Below are positions 36,301 to 48,800 of a DNA stretch of 64,000 nucleotides, in pieces (the first letter of the stretch is position 1; each line of letters opens with the position of its first letter). Source of the stretch: Canna indica (lineage: Eukaryota > Streptophyta > Magnoliopsida > Zingiberales > Cannaceae); assembly GCA_034359265.1 (NCBI GenBank), contig CP136896.1:6479501-6543500 (forward strand), written 5' to 3'. The position numbers and the translations under genes are program-made. The notes under the pieces were generated by a model that was not told the origin of the DNA, made no database searches, and worked only from the letters and a program-made list of their open reading frames with translations.

Positions 36301-39300
36301 CGACGTGAAGCACATCGATGATAAACTTGTGTACCTTGCTCTGATACCACAATGGAAGCGTCGTCTCAATAATGGTCACGGGTTACGATGAACGCTGGAA
36401 CAAAATTGAGGCAAGATGAACAGAGTTTTGAAAGCTTTGAAAGCTTAAAAGCTTAGATTACTTCAAAGTAGTGGAGGGAATACAAAGGGAGAAGTAGAAC
36501 TCCTTCGTTCTGAAGTGTGTTCTGCAACTCCAAGTGTGGGTGCTTATATAGGCTTAGAAAGCTTCTCTACGAAGCTCAATAATTGAGTGCGGGTGCGCAT
36601 GGGGCCCCATCGTCCACTTAATTATTGGCGTTCTACAGTTGAGAAGATTCTTTTACACACTCAAAATAAAAGATACTGTACATGATGTCCTCTGACAGCT
36701 CATAAAGTTTTGCATTATTGTACTTAGTGGTGGCATCCAGCTCAAAAGTCGGCATTATTTGCGGGGAAGAAGGACATTTTGCCCGCGATTGTAAGGAGAA
36801 AAGAGGTAATATTGCACGAGCTACAATAATTGACAATTTGGAATTATCTGACGACTGGGATGTAGTATCAGTCGAGCAGGATGAACCCGACAGTGAGGGT
36901 ATCTGCTCATACTCGGAAGGAGAATCAGGACTGGCTACCAAACTCTCAGTAGACTTCGGCGATATGCCTTACGAAACTGCATTCGTAATCATCACCGATG
37001 AAAAGACGGAAAGAGAAAACTCATGGCGGACTAAAATTGCTCTTCCCATAGAAATGACCAATTGCCCTCACCGATGGGAGGATAATGCAGAAGTAACACC
37101 AGGGCATGAGAGGTGTACTATCTGCAAAGAAATTACAAATCCCAACATGCGAGCACACTGCAGAAACTGTACAATAACAGTATGCCCGATGTGCTCCAGA
37201 TTCAGCCTGGGCAGGAAGATCACTATTAACAGAGCTCCGTTTCGACCATATGACGACAAAGACAATCTGATTCGAGAACTGCTCGAGTATACCAGCTTCC
37301 TTTTAGCAGAAAATGACCGTTTACGGGAGGAACTTACTGAGCTGAAATTGTCTACAGACATCAAAGAACTTGAAGAAGAATTCAACAACCTGACGATTGA
37401 TCAGAAGAGAAAAGGAAAAGAACCAATGATTGAGGAAGATATCCCTGTAAAAAGTTCAGGGATAATCTTTAAAGAAGCAGCATCAAAAGCAGCACTGAGC
37501 CCTCTGTGTTGTCTCTCTGCCCATCCGGCTTGATATAAGATTTCTGCCGGGACCTGTTGAGCTCGTTGGTACTGTGAGATGGTGAGCTCTGCCTCGGGGT
37601 TGAGCTGCGACTCCAAGCTTCGGCGGAAATTGTTTCTATTGTGCCTGCTGGTCAGTCGTCTCTGCGCTTCATGGCGCAGTCTGCTACTCAGTCTGTAACC
37701 TCTTATCTGGTCATCTATCGTGGGCTGCTGGTTGCCCTGATTTGAGATGGAGGCTCTAGGTGGTGCCACAACTTCAGTTCTTATAGAACTCATTTTGATT
37801 TGGCTTTTTCTTCTTCAAATATCTGTCTAGGGTCTTTGAATACAAAAAGTTGCCCCTTTAACTTAGGAACCTTAGGTTTGCCTGATGGTTCACCTAGTTG
37901 TAGTTTTTGAAGGTCTTTTGTGAGAGCTTCGATGGAACTTGCTAATTTGTCAGGATTAGCTAGTTCTTTTGTCTTTGCTTCTTTAAGAGTTTTAACTTCA
38001 GCTTTCAGGATATCAAGGTCTTCCTTGATCTTAACAGTTAACTGAATGAGAGTTATCAAGGTCTTCCTTGATCTAAGCCTATATAAGCACCCACACTTGG
38101 AGTTGCAGAACACACTTCAGAACGAAGGAGTTCTACTTCTCCCTTTGTATTCCCTCCACTACTTTGAAGTAATCTAAGCTTTTAAGCTTTCAAAGCTTTC
38201 AAAACTCTGTTCATCTTGCCTCAATTTTGTTCCAGCGTTCATCGTAACCCGTGACCATTATTGAGACGACGCTTCCATTGTGGTATCAGAGCAAGGTACA
38301 CAAGTTTATCATCGATGTGCTTCACGTCGGGTGCACCATCCTTAACAGTGCAATTCACAGATTACACTATAGCACCAGACACCAGTGTTTCAAAAGCCAC
38401 TGAAGATGATGATGAATTAAACCAGGAATTCATCAACATGATGACATGTGACTGGTCGGACAATAATGAAGCTGAGCAAGCGGACTGGGATGATATTTAC
38501 CATGAAGATGAGGACGAAGACTTAGCAGTCCTCAGACAACTGATGGCACTACAAACAGATGATATCCAATATCACCCATCAGATGACGAAGAAGATGAAC
38601 ACGATTTCCCAAAATGGGATACATCTTGTGAATCAGAAGAATATAATCCATTTTTCCAAGAAGCAGACGAAGAAGACCCTGAGGAGGAAAAACAGCAGGC
38701 AGCATACACAGCTGAGATGGATTATCCGATGATCAGGCAACTGACTAAGAGAACAGAGTCAGCATTCTCTACAGCCGAATCATCAATGACCAGACTTCCC
38801 AAAGAGCCCATAATGGGGAGGTAATCCACCATAAACATTGCATATGAAACAAAAACATCAATAAAATTTAGGATGAACTTATAGGAGAGAATCTTTCATT
38901 CGCAGAGCAGAACCTCTAGCGAAACATTCAAGCGAATTGTTTAAAAAAACATGTCCTTACACAACTGAAATCAAATGGGACTACATCTTACCAGGACTAG
39001 AGATCTTCCGGTTAACGACGGGTAGCTGAGCACACGATTCCATCGCTGCAGACCGCTCACTGGTCAGAAAGCGCTCCTAGAGCTCAGGGATCCCCTCATA
39101 GCTGAAGCCGAACCCCAGGTCCAAACACCCCTTGAGCTCGTCTAAGTCGTTGTCGGTGAGACTCCTCATCCTCCCAACCCCTATTAATGACAGATTTCGA
39201 TTTGGAAGTAGAAAAGAGGGAGGGAGAGCAGCGAGATGCGGCAATACTGGCAAGGGGCAGCAGCGAGATGTCGGAGAAGTTGTCGCCTCTGTTGTCTCCT

Positions 39301-42300
39301 GTTGTCGCCGAAGAAAGACATCGGGTAGGGGATTCGTCGGCAAAGTTGGTTAGCGCAGATCGACTATGGCGAAAATTTGTCGCCTGCTGTCGCCGAAGGA
39401 AGAGGGGTGTCAAGAGGATGCCCTAACCGGAGGATATCGGGTTTTGTTCGCGAAACGATGGAATTTCATTTTTATTTACAAGTTTGCCACCACCCATTTC
39501 GCCCCGTTTCGCGAAAACATGAATTCTACTCCGAGTGGAATTCAAGCTTATGTACAAAAATGAGTTTCGCGAAAATTGTGTTTCGCGAAACCTAATCTAA
39601 ATCTGCAACCAATTTCGGTCAACAAACGGCGTTTCGTGGCCGATTTCAGTTTCAGACGAAACCAAAACTCGAAATCAGCCCTAACAAACATGCCCTAAGT
39701 CTTTATTGCAACAAATATGGTCTCTGTTATGTGCCTTAGTATAGGCCCTTGTTTGAGGGCAGTGGGGGTTAATCTTGTCACCTATCTTCTTATTACTTGA
39801 TTGATCTTGCTGGAACGTAGAGGTAGAGTGGTTGGTTGAGAATAAGGGGAAGAAGAAGAAGAAGAAGAAGAAGAGAGAGGAAGAGGAGGAGGAGAGAGAG
39901 AGAATGAGGAGATATAATTGGAGTCAAAAATCAACTTGTCTTCATTCCTCTTGTTTCATGTCTATTTATAGATTACAATTGCAAATAGGTATGACTCTTC
40001 TCAAAGAGTTGTGACTCTTCCCAAAGAGTTGTGACTCTTCCCAAAGAGTTGTGACTCTTCCCAAGAGGTGTTGTGACTCTTTCCAAGAGTTGTGACTCTT
40101 CGCAATAGGTGTTTGACTCTTCACAAGAGTTGTGACCAAAACTATAGTTCTTTTATAAATAGTGTCTTCTATTTCTTCTATAAATAAAGTCTTCTACTTC
40201 TTAGTGCGGCGTTGATATGTATATTTCCATCTTGCATTTGATATTTCTTTTTGATTGGTTGGTGATGTGAATTCATCTTGATGATGTGGCGGCGAGTGGT
40301 GATATGGCAGCCTTGTTGGCGTAACAGTCTCCTATACCCAAACTAGGATTGATCATGAAATATATGAATACTGTTTTCAAGTCAACAGTTTTTGTCCACA
40401 TATGAGTTTAGCCTTTTCTGACTAGCTTTTAAAATACATTAGTCATTTCTAGATCTTAATCAACAGATACTGATTTGTCTACTTATGTTGAAGTGTAGTT
40501 GTTCGGACACTTACTGGTCACAGATCCAACTGTACCTCCGTCGAATTCCATCCTTTTGGTGAATTTTTTGCATCTGGTTCTTTGGATACTGATCTGAAGA
40601 TATGGGATATAAGAAAGAAGGGATGCATTCACACTTACAAGGGACACACAGGGGGTATTCGAAAAATCAGATTTACTCCAGATGGGCGGTGGGTTGTTAC
40701 AGGAGGAGCAGATAACACGGTGAAGGTAATGACATATTTTTGTGCTTCATGAATTATTTGTGGCTTTTCCTTCCAGAGGAAGGGTGGTGAAACAGTTTTG
40801 CTCTACTTGTACAGCTGTGGGATTTAACTGCAGGAAAATTACTGCATGATTTTAAATTCCACAATGGACAAATCAGGTGTATAGATTTCCATCCCCATGA
40901 ATTTCTTCTTGCAACAGGTACACTTTTTTGTTTTGTCTTTATTTGGTGATTTTTCTTGATATAACATCATAGATAACCTTGACTAGACCAACAATTCTTG
41001 TTCCATTGAGAAAGTTTTTGAATAACCAACTAGTGATTTTTCAAAGTTCTGGACTTCTAGGTCCTTTTTCCAATTTCAAATGATGCTTTGGATTATTAGT
41101 GTGAAGAATATAAATGCATATATTGGTCTCTTTCCTAATAGCTTAAGCTTTTGGGAAAGTTGGCTATCCAATTAAATTTGACAACTATAGACTTAAAATT
41201 AGTGCATGAATTTTCTAATTTGTGTTTGTGGTAGATTGATATTCCTTCATGGAATATCTTGAGCTAAACATGATATCTTTCTTCATCTCATCTAATTCAT
41301 TAGTACCTCTCTCAGTTGCTAAGTTCCTTAGTGCATTGGGATTTACTTCCTGTAGTATCTACTATTTTCGTGATGGGATCTAATATGAGACTGTTCCAGG
41401 CTCAGCTGATCGAACTGTGAAATTCTGGGATCTGGAAACTTTTGAACTGATAGGTTCTGCTGGGCCTGAGGTATGCTAAAATTTTCTTATTTGAATATGA
41501 AATGCAATTCTGATTTTCCTACATCAATACTTCTACTATCTGTTTATCCTTTGCCTAAGAAATCCTCATCTTAACCATTGGAATTACACCTATGTTATGC
41601 TATAATTCTCAGTTCATCAAGTTCATCAGTCTGGAGAGAGAAACATTCTTAATACAATAATACTTCCATGATGTTATCCATTCAATTTAGTAGTGTCCGG
41701 AGAAAAAAGAACCCCAATAAATCAAATATGCTGGCCTTTGCATGCAATGTTAGTTTATTTAAAGCAGTAGAAAGTTCCAGAAATCAAATATGCTGGCATC
41801 GTCATTTTTATTTAGGTTCAAATTTCAGGACACTCGGTCAATCATCCTGTTCTGTCACTGATATCTATTTTTTAACACCAATAAATCCTTCATTAGAAAT
41901 AGATTGACGAGCAGTTGAAGTTTGCTGAACACAATCACTAACTCTTATACTCAAATATGTTGGTGACTTACAAATTTTTTAAATTTTTTTGAGTACATGA
42001 TGTAGGACAACCAAGATTAATATGATCATCACCAACTTAAGGATTAGAAGGCTTTGAAGTTTGGTTTGCTTCTGTTGAAGCTAATTGTAACATTAAAAAT
42101 ACAACATTGAGATTAAAATGATATTTACCTAATCTAAATAATTATATTCCAAATAATTTGTGCGTGCGCACCAAGGTTTAAAATCTCGGTACCGGTACCG
42201 TACCATACCGACACACGGTACGGACCGGTATGGAAAATGCATACCGGCTGGTTGTTTTTTTTTTGTTTTTTTTTTTTTAAGAACCAACTCTAATTCTCCA

Positions 42301-42816
42301 ATAACACATAACTGATGAAGAAATGCTTAAAATTAATATTCAAATATCAAATACATGAATACAATTTTTAAAATGCGGACGAATGACGTCCGTCGTACCC
42401 ATACATATCTTCGGCTTCGGGACATACACGGCTAAGGTCAACACTGTAGTTCTCTAATGCCCATATTTGGAAATTTTCCCATGGCATAATGCCTTGGTAT
42501 CCATTATACCACATTGACATTAGCGTTTCTTTGTTGGGTTTCCAAGAACTAGACCCTGTATCATCAGTTGAGTAGGTACTGGATACAGAGTAGGTGGATT
42601 CAGAAACCTCTTGCAAACTACTCATCATATCATGATGGTAATCTTGCAAAGCTGTCGGTCCACCTCTTCGACGCGAGCCTTTCTTCTTGTACACCTGAGT
42701 TGTTTGTCCGGTACTAGCACCACGGTCATCATCTTGGGTGGCGTGATCGAAGTATTGCTCATTTGTCCATGGATCATCATATGGCAATGTTGATGGCACG
42801 ACGGTGTCTTCTCCAC

Positions 42817-42850
<34 letters not shown>

Positions 42851-45800
42851 TCCTCCGTCTTTTGTGCTGCTACTGCTATGAATGGAGGGCTCGTCTTCTT
42901 CGTCCTCTTCTGCTTCTGCAATCGCTTCCAAAGGATCAATTGGTTGTTTACCTTTGGCTTTGCCTTTTGCCTTTGAAGGTGTTGCCTTCTTTTTTCCATT
43001 TGATCGGGAAGATGGAGAGTCTGATTTGGATCGGCGTCTTGCTTGCCGAATTCGTTGAGAGTCCAAGGGAGTAATGGCTATGTCTTCTGGTTGGCTCTCA
43101 GACTCAAGTGCATCAGATATAATTGGTGAAGGCTGAGGTGGTTCGCCTGGTTCATCAAGAAGAGGCTGGTCGCTCTCCATTGCACTCCACCAATCAATTA
43201 TCGAGTCCGTATCGTCTTAGACGAACTCAACATCGAACGGATCTACATGTCGAATATCTTCGTTTTGTAATGTCCGCATTCGAAGCCGCATGTTGTAAAG
43301 AACATATACTAGCTTCTCTAATCGGGCATATGAAAGCCGATTGCGCGGCTTGGTATGAATTAAGGAGAAGGTCGACCAATTTCTCTCGCATCCACTTGCT
43401 GATGTGGTTTGCGAGAGGATACGTGTTGCAATCTTCCGAAGGGTTGGAGCTTCGATTCCAAATTGCAACCACCATTCAACTGCAATAGATTTAAAATTGA
43501 TTTTAGTAACGAGATTACCAATTTTATCATTAATAAATAAATTGAAAAAAATTATATCTACCTGGATCCATAGAATCTCGGCACGATATTGCAAATGGAT
43601 CTCCGAAATTGCCACTTGAATCTCGGAAATATTTTGATTCATTTAGAGCTTGTGCCGCTTCTCTGGTTGTTGCCGACATTCGTTGTATGACCTTGCGAAG
43701 CGGATATAAGAAACTATCCGTCGTTCCAAGATCATATCGATACTGGTATGCGGGATTTAAATAATACGCTACAAAAAATTATCAATTTAATAAGTAATTT
43801 AGCATAATGAATTAAAATTAAATAAATTTTAGAAAATGAAATAAAAAATTACCCGCAATGTGTATGTCACGACCCATTTGATCCTCCCACCTCTGGGAGA
43901 TAATGTCGATGAAGGGTTTATACTTGGTCTCCGAAATCAACACCCTCTTGATTTCTTCTTGTGCTTGATGGATGTAGTAGTAGAGATGACCCATTTGAGG
44001 CGTCTTTTCCATCTCCACCTGTTGTAGAACCTTGTACAATGGTTCTACGGCGACGACTATCTCCGCAATGTGATCCCAGAACCGCGTGTTGAGGACGTTC
44101 TTCTCGGTTTGCTTTCCATCATTAGTTCCGACATATCTTGATGTAGACCATTCCTCACTTGTAAACATTGATCGAAGGCCCGCCTTACGTTGTTGGAGCG
44201 ACCTTAATGCGATGAAATTGGTTGCAAAACGAGTCGCTCCCGGTCGAAGAATTTCACCTAAAATATGAAATTATTATTAGTAATTATCACCTAAACTAAT
44301 TAATAAATAAATACTATAAATTATTTAAAAAAAAAACCTTCTGTAAATTTTCTCATAAGGGCGTGTACCCATGTGTGGTTGTATATGAAGCGCGTAATTT
44401 GTTGCCCCTTTTTTACCGTCTTATTCACCATCGATATATCACCGATATCTTTCATCATTAGGTCTACACAATGCACTGCACATGGAGTCCAATATATGTG
44501 AGAATAATCCAGTTCAATTATCTCACCAGCCCTTTTGAAATTAGCTCCGTTGTCGGTTATAATTTGAACAAAGTTCTCGGGTCCATTCTCCTCGATCACC
44601 TCCTTCATCAGCTTCGAGATGTAGAGAGAACTATGGACTTCATCGGATGCGTTCACCGACTTGTGATAGATAACCCTCCTGTTGCAATAGATGAGGAAGT
44701 TGATGATGCTCATTCGGGTTGGACCGGTCCAACTATCGCACATCAAAGTGCATCCGTAATCCCCCCATTGTCGCTTGATTCTGTCGATCCATTGATTTAT
44801 CTCCTTGACCTCTTCTTCAAGGAAAGGTCCTGAAATTTCATACGGAGTTGGAGGGGTAATACCTGAGCCTACCTTTTGGATGGTAGACACCATAGTTCGG
44901 TAGTACGTGTTGTTGGCTGCATTTGCGGGAATCCGGATGAAGTGGAACCATTTGGAGATGGCTTTTCCCAACTCCCACTTCTTCGACTTGCCGTACATAT
45001 CGTCTATGCGTTGTTGCTTTGCCGATGAAGGAGGAAATGCCCTGGGATCAAGATCAGAAATATCAACATTAGTTCTCCTACCACTTGCTCCGAGGTTTGT
45101 GAAGAATCCACGAAGGCCTCCTCTGCTGCTTCCTCTGCTCTGAGTTTGAGGTGCTCTCATGCTAGAACTCCGACCAATATAAGGATCGGAGGGAATTGCT
45201 CCGGCAGCCGAAGTTGAGCCGACGCTGCTTATCCCACCGCTGCCACTGCCGCCGCCATATTCGAATTGAGATCCGGGATAATACATCCATTCTCGTTCGA
45301 ATTCAGCATGCTCCAATGAAGCTCGGATGTCGGCTTCAAGTTCCGGATCCTCGTCGTTATCGCCACCTCGAGCCTCATAATGACCACCGCTGACATCTTG
45401 GGTAGCTCGTCGGTCGAACTCGGCTTGTTGAGCTGCAGTCTTAAGACGTTGCTCCTTCTTGTTGTTGAGTTCCGCTTGGAATATCTTCCGGACTTTGGGC
45501 GGTACTTTGGCGCAATTGACGACGTCGGAATATCCTCCGGCCAAGTGTTGCTTCAATCGAGTGATGCCTCCACCACGTGAAATCATATTACAGTGGTGGC
45601 ATTGCTAGTGATGAGCCTTCTCCAACCGAGTACCGTGCTGCCATGCGGGGTTGACTTGAGATTTCGGCGCCATTTCGATAGAATTTCGATGTAGAAATTA
45701 ATAAAGAGAGAGATTGAGAGAGATTGAGAGTTTAGATGGGTAGAGGGGTGAGTGAGGATGAAAGAAGTGTTTTGGGGGCTTTATATAGCCCCCAAAACAA

Positions 45801-48800
45801 CCCAAATCTGCCCCAAACGGCTCTATAGCCGTTTGGGGTCACTATTGATCATACCGGGCGGTATACCGCCCAGTGTGCATATAATACCGCCCGGTTTGGG
45901 CGGTATGATTCCCCAAGTGGCCGACAGCCCTGTCGGGCTGTCGGCCACAGAGCCGTTGGCAACGCCAACGGCATTGGCGTGACATACCGCCCATACCGGG
46001 CGGTATATCGCATCATACCGCTATATACCGCCTGGTATACACAATATACCCGGTTTTTTCAAAACCGGGTATATCGAATACCGGAAATCTCAAAAACCGG
46101 TATATACCGGCCGGTATATACCATTTCGGGTGGTATTTTAAACCTTAGTGCGCACACACATCCTGAACTGGCACATGTCTGACTGGGCATGACTATAGGC
46201 CAAGTGCCCGTATCCAGTTGAACAAGTAATGTCTAGTGTGGGCTGTCCCGTCATAGTGGTGGTTAAAACCTTGAGACGGACTTCAGAGAAAGACCTTCCA
46301 AGTATGAAGGATGAAAATTTCAAAGAAAGAAGCACAACTGCACAACTCATCATTACTGGCAATAAGCTGTTTGTATCGTTCTTGCCTGATCAAAATGAAT
46401 GAGCGGATATGTTTCATCAAGTTTCTCAAGCAACTAGTGTTTTTCCATTATGGAACTATCTTATTCTTATGGATCATTAGATTGTGTCTTTTTTTTTCTC
46501 AGGCAACTGAGGTATGCTCAATGATCTTTCACCCCGACGGAAAAACCCTGTTCTGTGGGTTGGATGCCACCTTAAAGGTACTTTCTTTCTGGATCATATT
46601 AATGCCTCATATTGATAGTGAACTTGTTGTTTCTCACTCGATCTGATGTATAACAACTAGGTTTTCTCTTGGGAGCCTATAAGATGCCATGATGTTGTTG
46701 ATATGGGGTGGTCAACTCTAGGTGATCTCAGTATTTATGAAGGAAAACTTTTGGGATGCTCCTACTATGAAAGTCGTATTGGAGTTTGGGTTGCAGATAT
46801 ATCGGTAGCTACTTAATTTTAATTTGACATCATTACCAAATTAGTCTCCTAATCAGATTGTCTATTTGATTCAGCTCATTGCTCCATATGCTCTTGGTGT
46901 GGTGCCCAAAGTAAATGGTATTGCAGAGCCTACTTATGTTCATGGAGAAGATCATTCCCTGGAGTTGAAAGAGAGCAGTATAAAATCTAATATAACACCT
47001 ACCTGTGAATATGAAGAAATTGGAACTAAAACTAAGGAGTTGGAAAAAGGACCATGCTTAACTTGTAAGTGAAAACATTTCTCATACAATCCTTATCATT
47101 TCAACCTTCAGTTTTGGAAGGACAATTATCAAGAGATTGTATTTCTTCCTTTTCTCGCTTATGATATATGACACAGCTGATGACAGCATGCAAAGTATCA
47201 CCCCTGGAAATAATTCAGTTTATACATCAAATCCACCACCAATGACAATGAGTGGAGTTAGAAGGAATAAAATTTCAGGTAGCTGCATCACTGGTCCACA
47301 AAGATTTGGTTCCAGGATTTCTTCTAAAGCATCTACCCCCAATTCTACCACATCCACTGCTGTAAAATCTATCCAAGGCTCTCTGAATTCTTCAAATAGA
47401 AGTGAACATAATTTGCCATCAAGGAATAATGTATTGACTTCAAGTACTTCAAGGACAATTAGTTTGGTATCTATGAAGAAGGGTCCATCTGTGCAAAGTC
47501 AAGCGCCTGTGTCCATGCCCATTATTGTACCCAGGGACAACAAAGACCAGGATAGCTTCAGAATAGTAACCACTAGTTCTCAGGTGAATTCTCAGGGTTT
47601 AAGGTCCAATAGATCTGCTCATAAGCATAAGCCACTGCTTACTGCTGGTGACATCAAGGGCCAAGTGACTGAGACCTCATCTGCAAGTTTGAGTGACAGA
47701 AGAAGTAATTCAGATGTAGCCAATTTAAAATTGAACGCTGGTCTACCACATGAAGCTGAAGAGTCTGATAAAGGAGAACAAGCTACTACTAGAAACATTG
47801 CAGATAAGTTTGAAAGAGTGATGTCAATAGAGCAGTCTGCACAGTCACAGAATGATAATAATGGTAATTTAACTTTTGCTGGCTAATAAGGTTTATAATA
47901 TTTCTCTCTATAACATTTTTCTCTTTCGTTTTCTGCTGATCTTTCTGTAATTTATATGTCAGGACTGCACAATTCTGTTCTTTTTTGTTGTTTTGCAATG
48001 GACCAGAAAATCAGCTCAGGTTGCAGGTCCAACCTCTATTAAAAACCATACTAAATTAGACTCAAATATGCTCAATTTAGACTTTTCATCTCAATCAAAC
48101 TTGATCCAAATTGGACCTCAAACATGATTATTAAAGTAAAACGTCAGTTTCAGTTTTCATTTGCCAACTTGACCTATATATACTGGATTAGGTTATATCA
48201 GAGTTGAACTTGAACTCACAAGTTGGTGCCTTCCCCAACAACTAGCTTGCAGAAGTATTTTTCATATAACATAGCGTGCATTTAATATAGTTCTGGTATT
48301 ACTTGAGCAAAAATGAAGTATAGTAGTTTCAAACTGTTGATGCAATGGTTTAAAGCAAGGTTTTAAATACCACTACCGGTGTTTGACCGGTACCGGACCG
48401 TACTGACACATAGTACGGTCCGGTACCATTTTTGGTACCAGCATAGTATGATGCTACCAACACCATATGTTGCAATATGGTGTTGTTGCTGCACCCATAC
48501 CGGGCGGTACCGCTCGGTATGAGGTTCGGTACCGCCCGGTATGGGCGGTACAGTGTAAATACCGGGCATACAGACCGGTACAGACTGGTACTGGGTGTAC
48601 CAGATACCAATTTCTTAAAAAATCGGTGCGTACAGCCCGTACCGGGCGGTACGGTACAAATTTTTAAACTATGGTTTAAAGGATGACAACTATTATATGT
48701 TTCCTCCTATCTTCTTTGGTGTCCATTCAAAGGTTGACAACTTTGTGTTCTTTGCAGGTGTTGAATTATCATGCTCAAGCAGTGAAACAAACTCGGTGAA

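Larger units (their letters stand above)
35812..36558 (-). repeat. Viral inverted-repeat arm 1: promoter, leader, primer site and acidic ORF
   Basis: Inverse complement of 38072-38818, base for base without indels (paired positions sum to 74630). The only difference I noticed is at 35818/38812. On the minus strand it contains the TATA box at 36550-36543, a ~200-base leader, the primer site at 36349-36338 and the start of an acidic ORF (DEDEDLAVLRQLMALQ). Confidence 0.9.

Noticed and set aside
36272..36369. N-terminal part of the 391-residue ORF taken as a genuine viral protein start
   Set aside because: The first ~32 codons run through the non-coding leader and tRNA primer site in both arms; the plausible coding part begins with the acidic stretch.
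32757..39700. One large ~7-kb element with GGGC-type ends carrying the virus and DUF1685 fragment
   Set aside because: The candidate flanking duplications match poorly (about five of eight bases), and both ends look like separate copies of a short MITE-like repeat also found at 7200-7612.
39988..40138. CRISPR-like array
   Set aside because: The 20-bp units are directly abutting with no unique spacers, in a plant intron; it is a minisatellite.
42611..43074. Plus-strand ORFs with His and Leu runs opposite the transposase tail
   Set aside because: Complement of the Asp-run and basic tail of the minus-strand transposase.
48350..48686. Four overlapping ORFs with Tyr-Arg-Pro repeats
   Set aside because: They encode the GGTACCG subterminal repeats of a 318-bp hAT MITE.
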